Assembly (NCBI GenBank): GCA_918807975.1
Contig: OU964921.1
Location: 9,023,498-9,087,497 of the forward strand
Source: Aplidium turbinatum
Taxonomy: Eukaryota > Chordata > Ascidiacea > Aplousobranchia > Polyclinidae
Reading direction: 5' to 3'
Length of the DNA: 64,000 nt
Shown piece by piece: positions 57,111 to 64,000 of the stretch. The stretch's first letter is position 1. Each line of letters begins with the position of its first letter. The notes under the pieces are model-generated. The model did no database searches, was not told the DNA's origin, and saw only the letters and a list, made by a program, of their open reading frames with translations. The position numbers were made by a program, and so were the translations under genes.

Positions 57111-60057
57111 CTGCCATAAACCCGTCATGATACTGTTCTTTCTTCACATGCGCAACTGTCAATCACGTCCAAGGTGATAAAGCGACAATAATTAGTTGCA
57201 GCTATTTCAATCGCAGCAACAAATGAAAGCATTGATGCTTTCACTCGATGTTGTTTTCACCTCTCATTTATCTGTAGCTGACCTTAGTTTTTGTATCTCA
57301 TACAAATTGGTGGATCGCTCAGCTCAGAGGCTCTCCACGTTTTTACTTTTGTTTATCCTTTGCCCGGCTGTGCAGATAAATTTACCTCCGGCAGTTTTTC
57401 AGATTATACGTGTTTAATGCTTATCATATAGTCTGTAGGTTTTTTTTCTTCAGTAAATTTAGTTTTCCCCTTGTATACGGTAATAGATTTCATCGCAAAA
57501 GTTAAATCTACACTCAGCTGGGAACCCTTTGCTTAACTTGTTCACCAATTGACACCAGTTAACGTTTCTACACATCCGAGATCTGCTCGCCATCTGTTTG
57601 TTTTGGGAAACTTGGTTGATTTGAGCAATTTTAGATGGTAACTGTTTTTGTACAAAAGTGTTTCCTTAGTGCTCAATTTTCACGCACACTGCCAACGTAC
57701 ATTTTTACACATGCATGTGTTTGTGGCAATCAGAAAATTGCAAGTTATTTGCTGACAAAATTCAATTTGAATTGATCTTTAACGCCTGCGAAAAAACGTT
57801 GCGATTTGCCAATGATATTTGACGACAAAAACCAGCGACTCTTGACTGAGAACTGCACTTGTTGTTTTTTGATTAGTTTAGCACCACTGCCAAGTCCACG
57901 TTAAATCGAATGCTTTGAAATTCTTGAATCGTTACGCAAGGATCTGGTTGTACTGTATGTTGAAAAAGCAGTGTCCCGAAGAAGTTTTACTCAGTGTCGT
58001 TTTTACCTTCTTATGGAAAATTTGCTCATTATGTTACTGGTTTTAATCTTACGGCTTTGCCTTTTCCGACCAGTGAATATTTTTATGTTTGGCGCCACTA
58101 AATTGCCTACAAGAGTGTCATTTCTTAATAAATTTGTTCATCTCAATGCTCGGACAGTGTTTTTGTTTTCATCAGCAAATTGCTCAGCATATGAACTTTA
58201 CTGCAAACCTGTTTTCTCTACTTCTGGAATGAAAGTAAAAGTAGACAGAATCTAAAGAAGAAAAAGGGAGGACCTTCCATGATATTCAAACTACACGCAC
58301 CCGAAGGTGGTGAAAGTATCCTTGACGTGTAGCTACAGTAGTCTGCAGGATCATAACTTTCACTTAAACAATGGAATAACGGGCTTATCAAACGCACATC
58401 GAAAAAGAGCGGTTTCAATGTGAATATTTGAAATCGGGAGAAACGCAGTTCAGAATTGTAGATGCTGTAATTTGGAGAACAATGGTGCTTGAAATGTAGT
58501 CAAACTGACTTTTTATGACATCGTGGGTTCTCTGCAATTGCCATTTGCATACTTTTGGATGTGTAGTGGTGTTTTGCTGACTTAATTCAACAAAAACATG
58601 ACAAACTTAGTGATAATGCTCACGGTACCAGAATTGTTTACGCTGTAAATTCGTAGACAAGTTCAAATAGTATTTGCTAATTAAAAGGGGTTACTAAACG
58701 GCTGTTCAACACCACCCCTTGACTAGATAATAGTTTTCGATTGGTTATTTCGTAATTTCTAGGTAAAAAGAACAAAAAGATGTTTCGACAACATGTTATT
58801 GTATTTACAATGATACAAGACATCAAACTGCAATCCATTTTACGTCAGAACCCATGAAACCGGTGAACAGTCGAAAAACCAAAACATAAAATCTGCAAAC
58901 AAATTAGTTAAATGTATTAATGTAGATTTACAACTCGCTACAAACAAAACATTTGAGGTCATCTCGACAGATTAAACAACTTCCTTTTCATGTCATCCTT
59001 CAGAATGATCAGTTGATCACCTTATGACGCAAGAATGACTTTTCAATCAAAAAATATGACTTTGTAGAGACTTGAACTATAGCTGCTAGTGAGTGCTAAG
59101 CAAGGACGGAAAGCACGTTTGTTGTTTTGCAAGTTAGTATAAAGTAGCATATTCGTTAGAATGGACTTGCACGTGATGATATTTCTTCGGAAAGCATTAT
59201 TTGTTGAGCATTTAAAACTATATAACTACCTTTGCACAAGAACAATATGCAAAATAATATATATATTTGATCATCCAAGGTGCAACAAGTTTGCCAGAAA
59301 ACATGTTGTATACTCTCTGTATCTAACTAGCAAATCATTGATGGGAAATAATAACATAATCGCCAAAGTAAGTTTCTCATTTGTAACTTCATTCTTTCAG
59401 AGTGGAATAAACAAGATACAAAGTACATTTAGTGCAATTGATCAAAAATAAAACATCGTTAATGATATAAAGCTATCTGATTCAATAACAAATTTAGCGC
59501 AACGAGTAGGCCTAGCGTCGGAAATACATACCAAGTAATGTAAGCCTCAAACAGGTAAATTAAGAAGAATTAGCCAAATCTCACCAGCATCAATAGAAAG
59601 CTCATAACATTCTGAAAGTAAGACTTTAAAGAGATTCAGAAATTCGTTAAAGCATTATGAGGTTAAAATATCCAGATGAAAAAGATCTTTGAGACCAGGG
59701 GTGGTCAATCGTAGTGCATTGATGGGTTGTGAAAACAATCCTCTAAGTTCCGGTACGTTAAAAAAGTATTTACCGTACTTCTAATTGACGGGTCAAAGAA
59801 TAATCTCCATTTGCTGGTGTACTCACAAACATTTTGAGGTGGGAAAATGCCCTTGAAGTTTAAAATTGACCACCCCTTGATATCAATTTCAAAGCGCTAT
59901 AGGTGAAACTGTACACGAGTGATTTCATGATGAAGAACATAGCGATTAGTATAAATCTAATTAGACTCACACAAAGAGAACGTCAATGACGCAAGAGGTC
60001 GATCAGTGATATAACAATACACAATCTCTACTTCAGTACGACCGTTGCCATGGGAAT
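57111..60057. other. Intergenic region between convergent MPND-like and stomatin genes
   Basis: About 2.9 kb between two convergent genes. A 94-codon frame (57971-58255) has no recognisable homology and probably lies in downstream or 3' UTR sequence; AATAAA occurs near 58127. A possible MITE is listed at 59696. No other structure was identified. Confidence 0.5.
59696..59879. mobile_element. Possible hAT-like MITE (184 bp)
   Basis: CAGGGGTGGTCAAT at the left end pairs with CAAGGGGTGGTCAAT (reverse complement of the right end). The flanking 8-mers do not match, so the call rests on the inverted ends alone. Confidence 0.5.
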
Positions 60058-63000
60058 CTACTTCTTGCTGATCATGGTATTGATCATGTCGATCGGAAGT
60101 GGGAAGATGATGGTGGAATTCTTCTCGGCGCTGATGGCGTTCAAAGTCTGGAGGTAGCGGAGCTGCATGGAGTTGGGAGACTCGCTCATCACGTCCGCGG
60201 CTTCTTTCAACTTCCTGGATGCGTTCATTTCTCCCTCGGCGGCAATGACCTAGTGAAGATGCAGGATGACATATATTGCAAGAGAACTTTCATATGCTTT
60301 TATAGTGTTGCACTGCTCTGTACCGTACTTTCGGGTTCAAATCTTGATACGGTTAATAGAGGCTCAGTTATTATCTTGCAATCATGACAAGCTCCAAGGC
60401 TTTGAAAGCTCATACAAAATAATTAGTATTTAAAATATTTCTCAAATTGTACTTATTTATAAACCTGCTCGATAATATACTGTACAAGTGTACAATCAAA
60501 CTGGATGACTCATATGCTGTATGTGGAGCCAAAATAACTCACAGCATCACAGGAAGAAATAGCAGCCAACTTACAACGTTTAATATACGAGCACACATGG
60601 AACCAAGTCTGCTACGGGTTGATTCCACTGATATCAATTTCACAGCTACATGATAAAAAACTAAATATTTGGGAGTTGAGACTTTTAAATGATGACAGTA
60701 GTTGTTCTTTTGTAGCTACCCCAATATTAAGACTCTGCTAGCTACTACATAAGTAACATCAATGATTTTTCCAATTATTTCTCGGTATGTAGGTTGAAAC
60801 AGTTGACGGATTGAATGGGATTCTCAGCCTGAATGTTGCTCGGGAATTTCTCCATTGGCAGCATTCACACAAAGGCATGCCACATAATTAAACAAAGCTA
60901 ACTGAACAACTCATGTAACTTCAGATTTACTTCAAAAAATCAAAACAACTGCAAAGCTTCAGTCGGTGGAGATACACTCACATGCAGTCTAATTCACTTC
61001 ATGTAGTTCAAGTGTGCAATGTTCTCTTGCATATACGATGATATTTACATGTCACTACTTTGATTCAGTGTTTTTTGTCAGTCGAGAACACCAAAAGAGG
61101 GACTTTTGTTCTCAGGTAATATTTTCAATTTCGATGTTTGTACACACAAACTAAATTTGCATTGGATGAAACTACAAGGACTTGTACATCTTATTTCAAA
61201 ATCTAAAAGGCACAGTTGTGAAAATCGTGTCGCACAAATAGGTTAAAAATTACTGGCAAAGTAGGTTGAAGCTACCACACCTCTTCACACAAAGATATTG
61301 TATAAACACAAGCAGTTTGAACAATATACTCGTGACCTGTTATCACAGCAATGCAAGTAACCAAGCTGTGTCAGTTTTTAGTTTGATAAAATTTAGCCGT
61401 GGAAATGGTGTCACGCGCTCGTTTAAATCGTTTTTGACGTTCAAAGATATTAAAACAACGTTGAGAGACGTTTACCGTGACGTACAACAAAGACGTTCTA
61501 TTTTAGGTCTTGTCGATGCTCAAATAGGCACGTGACCATGCCAACGCACGATCACGCTTGACAACGCAGACATTCTCAAGTGATTGATTTGTCATCGTGA
61601 ATCATCAGAACGTTGGTTTCAATTAACTTTGTTGAAAAGTAACTCCTATGTCATAAGTAAGCCCACTGTCACCGAACAATATAACTTTCTGACCAAACGA
61701 CAATGTGAAAAGGTGACCCAGCGAACAAAGAATAATGCGTCATCTTAACGTCAAAAGGCGTTCAGGTTATGTAAAATAAACATCTTTTTATCAGTTGTAG
61801 CCTACGTGAAATATTGAAAAGTATTCCAAACTGTTTTCTCTAACCATTCCTATGTGGTTTCTGAATATTGTGATAAGAATCTCTAAGTATCGCGGTAGTG
61901 TGGCATTCTTGGACATGTGATATCTTTTCAATTTAAAATCCACAAAGTCGTGGGAAAATCTAGAAGACACCTTGAGCCAGGACATGCAAACCATCTCAGC
62001 TTATCTCCAGAACTGGCGACTGAAACTCAGCGAAACCAAAACTGTGGCGGCAGCTTTCCACCTACACAATCGGGAAGCTGATCGTGAGTTACATGTCCAC
62101 AACAACGGAAAACCTCTGTCCTTCTGTCCCGAGCCAAGGTACCTTGGGGTGACACTAGACAGATCGCTCACATACCGCCACCATTTGGTGTCACTGCGCA
62201 AGAAACTGACATCTCGCGCTGCATTACTGAAGCGCCTGGCAGGCTCTAGCTGGGGGGCGAGGGCTGACACTTTGCGAATAGCAGCCTTAGCCCTTGTCTA
62301 CTCTTCAGCAGAGTACTGTGCACCTGTCTGGTGCCGCAGTGCTCACCGCCACAACATCGACACTGCCATAAACAGCGCCCTGCGCACAGTGACCGGATGC
62401 CTGCGTCCCACACCATTGGACAATCTCCCCATTCTCGCTGGCATCCAACCTGCTGAGCTTCGTCGCGAAGAAGCCACTCTGTCCCTCGGTCGACGGGCAC
62501 TGGAGCCTAATCATCTTCTCCACCACAAGATCTCTGCCTTCCCAAACGGGCACCCCCGCCGACTGAAATCAAGACACCCATTCGTGCCAGCCGCTCGGCT
62601 TCTGATCAACGAAGCTGATGAACAAGACATCTCTGCGGCTACTTGGGCGGACCATAGATGGAGTTCTGAATGGGGGTCAAGCACCACCAGACTCCATTCA
62701 TTCATCCCCGACGCCGACACACGCCCAATCGGCCTGACACTACAGAGACAGGCGTGGGTGCGCCTCAACCGTCTCCGTACGGGCGTCGGCCTTTTCCGCT
62801 CAACCATGCACCAATGGGGAATGGCTTCTTCCTCCTCCTGTGAATGTGGTGCCGAGGAACAGACCGCAGACCACATCATCAATGACTGTACCATCTTCAA
62901 GCCACCTAACGGAGTGGAAGGTCTGCGCGTCATGGATGATGAAACTAAAGACTGGCTGCTCTCTAGCAGCCTTCCAGTGTAGTCCGGGAACATCGTGAAT

Positions 63001-63200
63001 CTGGGGTGGTAAAAGGATAGACCCTCGGCCCCAGAAGCTCAGACGACGACGACGAATTTAAAATTGTTCTAGTGAACCTTGAATCATATAACAACTATCA
63101 AGCAAAGTTGAAAAGCCTTACCTTCGCTCTGGCATCTCTAGCAGCCTCTGCCTCAGCTGCCATGGCGCGTTGAAGTTGCACAGGCAGACGAACGTCTTTG
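60058..63200 (-). CDS. stom: Stomatin-family protein, last two exons (partial)
   Basis: Two minus-strand exons: 63122-63200 ([20 protein letters not shown], then RDARAK) and 60058-60249 ([20 protein letters not shown], ... [34 protein letters not shown], stop). They join in frame across a 2.87-kb GT-AG intron. This is the C-terminal half of the PHB/SPFH domain plus the oligomerisation tail of stomatin. In animals these are palmitoylated, hairpin-anchored membrane scaffold proteins that modulate ion channels. The N-terminal membrane segment and most of the PHB domain must be encoded beyond 64000. The tail after FPLPIDMI is slightly shorter than in human stomatin. The LINE at 61940 sits in the intron between the exons. 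Confidence 0.93.
61940..63054 (+). mobile_element. Young 5'-truncated LINE with 10-bp target duplication, in the stomatin intron
   Basis: A 336-codon open frame (61972-62982) encodes the region after the reverse-transcriptase core: [57 protein letters not shown], and a C-terminal [17 protein letters not shown] metal-knuckle-like motif. This matches the C-terminal part of LINE polymerases often labelled jockey-like. The 3' UTR ends in (ACG)n at about 63042-63054. AATTTAAAAT is duplicated exactly at 61930-61939 and 63055-63064. The GC content is clearly higher than the surroundings and the frame is intact, so insertion was recent. It is antisense to the host gene. Confidence 0.92.
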
Positions 63201-64000
63201 CTGTGGACAAAAATAAAAGTTATAAATAAGACAAAAAATAAGTGACTGAACCTGCTGGTATACCTCAGTATAAAATTAAAATGAAGTTTCGATTACAAAG
63301 TGAAAATTGCTGTTGAAAAAGACAACAGAAAAAGGAACGTAAAGATTTCTTGTGTGTTGTTTGCATATTATGTGGCGTTCCATAAATAAACATAAAGTGC
63401 ATACACACATAGCAGAGTCTGAACAAACAAACCGCCAACAAAAGCATCAAACAGCAGTTTCCGTCACCACACCAACTCGTAAATTAGTGTTTTCTGACAT
63501 CATAACATACTTCCATTTAGAAGGTGCCGTGCATCCCACACCAACTTAATCAACTGTTACGTTATAAGTTAATCAAACTTTTATTTACTTCACAATGTAG
63601 ATATTAACGACCTGTTTTAGCCTGAAGCAGCGAGTTCGCTGTGGTAATATAGCGAATTGCACTAGCTTAACTATGTTCCGAAAGCTAGTGCGACTCGCTA
63701 TTACCACAGCGAACTCGCAGCATCAAGCTAAAACAGGTCGTTAAAATCTAAATTGTGAAGTAAGCAACGATCAAGCTGCTGATAAGCGAAACTCAATCCA
63801 TTGCACAAACTTTTATTTATTTCAAAGAAAGTAGTAAGCTCAAAACAAATTGAAAGAAAATAAAAAAATGAACATTGAAAAGTTTGGCTGTTCATCTACT
63901 GTTCCTTTTTTTTCTACTTGCAGCCTGCTTACTAAAGCATCGGATGACTTCGAAGTTGAAACTTCCCTGAAACCCCACTATCATAAACTTCGTGTGTAGC
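63201..64000. other. Stomatin intron, right edge
   Basis: No further stomatin exon was recognised on the minus strand up to the window edge. The only clear structure is the foldback at 63585-63763. Confidence 0.5.
63585..63763. repeat. 179-bp foldback element in a stomatin intron
   Basis: The arm beginning TTACTTCACAATGTAGATAT (from 63585) is repeated inverted up to 63763 over about 80 bp. GCGAGTTCGCTGTGGTAATA is shared by both arms. The loop is about 15 bp. No clear target duplication. Confidence 0.85.

Noticed and set aside
57971-58255. 94-codon frame downstream of the MPND-like gene
   Set aside because: Looks like a chance frame in an AT-rich downstream region; no domain or conserved pattern.
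60790-60890. Minus-strand exon-like stretch in the stomatin intron
   Set aside because: A short open frame exists, but it does not match any stomatin sequence and has no convincing acceptor; an alternative last exon cannot be supported.
62246-62993. Long minus-strand frames opposite the LINE
   Set aside because: Shadows of the GC-rich LINE coding strand; the plus-strand frame carries the recognisable reverse-transcriptase tail.

Overview
The window reads as metazoan nuclear DNA: AT-rich, genes split into many short exons with GT-AG introns, and heavily populated by SINEs, LINE 3' ends, Penelope-like fragments and short inverted-repeat DNA elements. The host genes (an MPN-domain protein of MPND type, a stomatin, and a tandem pair of secreted beta-helix proteins) fit an invertebrate deuterostome, perhaps an ascidian. 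That placement is inference from gene structure and repeat style, not a demonstrated fact.

Layout. 1-3.5 kb is intergenic, with a perfect (CAG)30 run and an old hAT-type MITE. 3.56-16.2 kb (+) and 22.05-32.8 kb (+) hold two 13-exon paralogues with identical intron phases. Both encode secreted proteins with a right-handed parallel beta-helix (pectin-lyase-like) look, whose N- and C-terminal signatures resemble bacterial beta-helix carbohydrate-active proteins. They arose by tandem duplication. 16.2-22.0 kb between them has no supported gene but carries an RTE-like LINE 3' end and a hAT-type element. 32.8-39.1 kb is repeat-rich intergenic DNA (tRNA-derived SINE copies, TIR elements, a LINE remnant). 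39.1-57.1 kb (+) is an 11-exon MPND-like gene whose introns carry most of the elements: a SINE split by a DNA transposon that is itself split by a LINE (intron 1), nested hAT-type elements (intron 3), a 1 kb TIR element (intron 5), a 3.2 kb transposon with about 315-bp TIRs and Penelope-like debris (intron 8), and a TIR element with internal tandem repeats (intron 10). 60.06-63.2 kb (-) is the 3' part of a stomatin gene whose start lies beyond the right edge; its intron holds a young 5'-truncated LINE with a 10-bp target duplication.

How the genes relate. The two beta-helix genes are the only functionally coupled set: probably duplicate secreted enzymes or binding proteins acting on an extracellular polysaccharide. 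MPND-like and stomatin appear to be unrelated neighbours. I saw no tRNA or rRNA gene, no CRISPR array, and no operon-like layout. Exon models were built by eye from reading frame, GT-AG sites and comparison between paralogues or remembered family sequences; no search was run.
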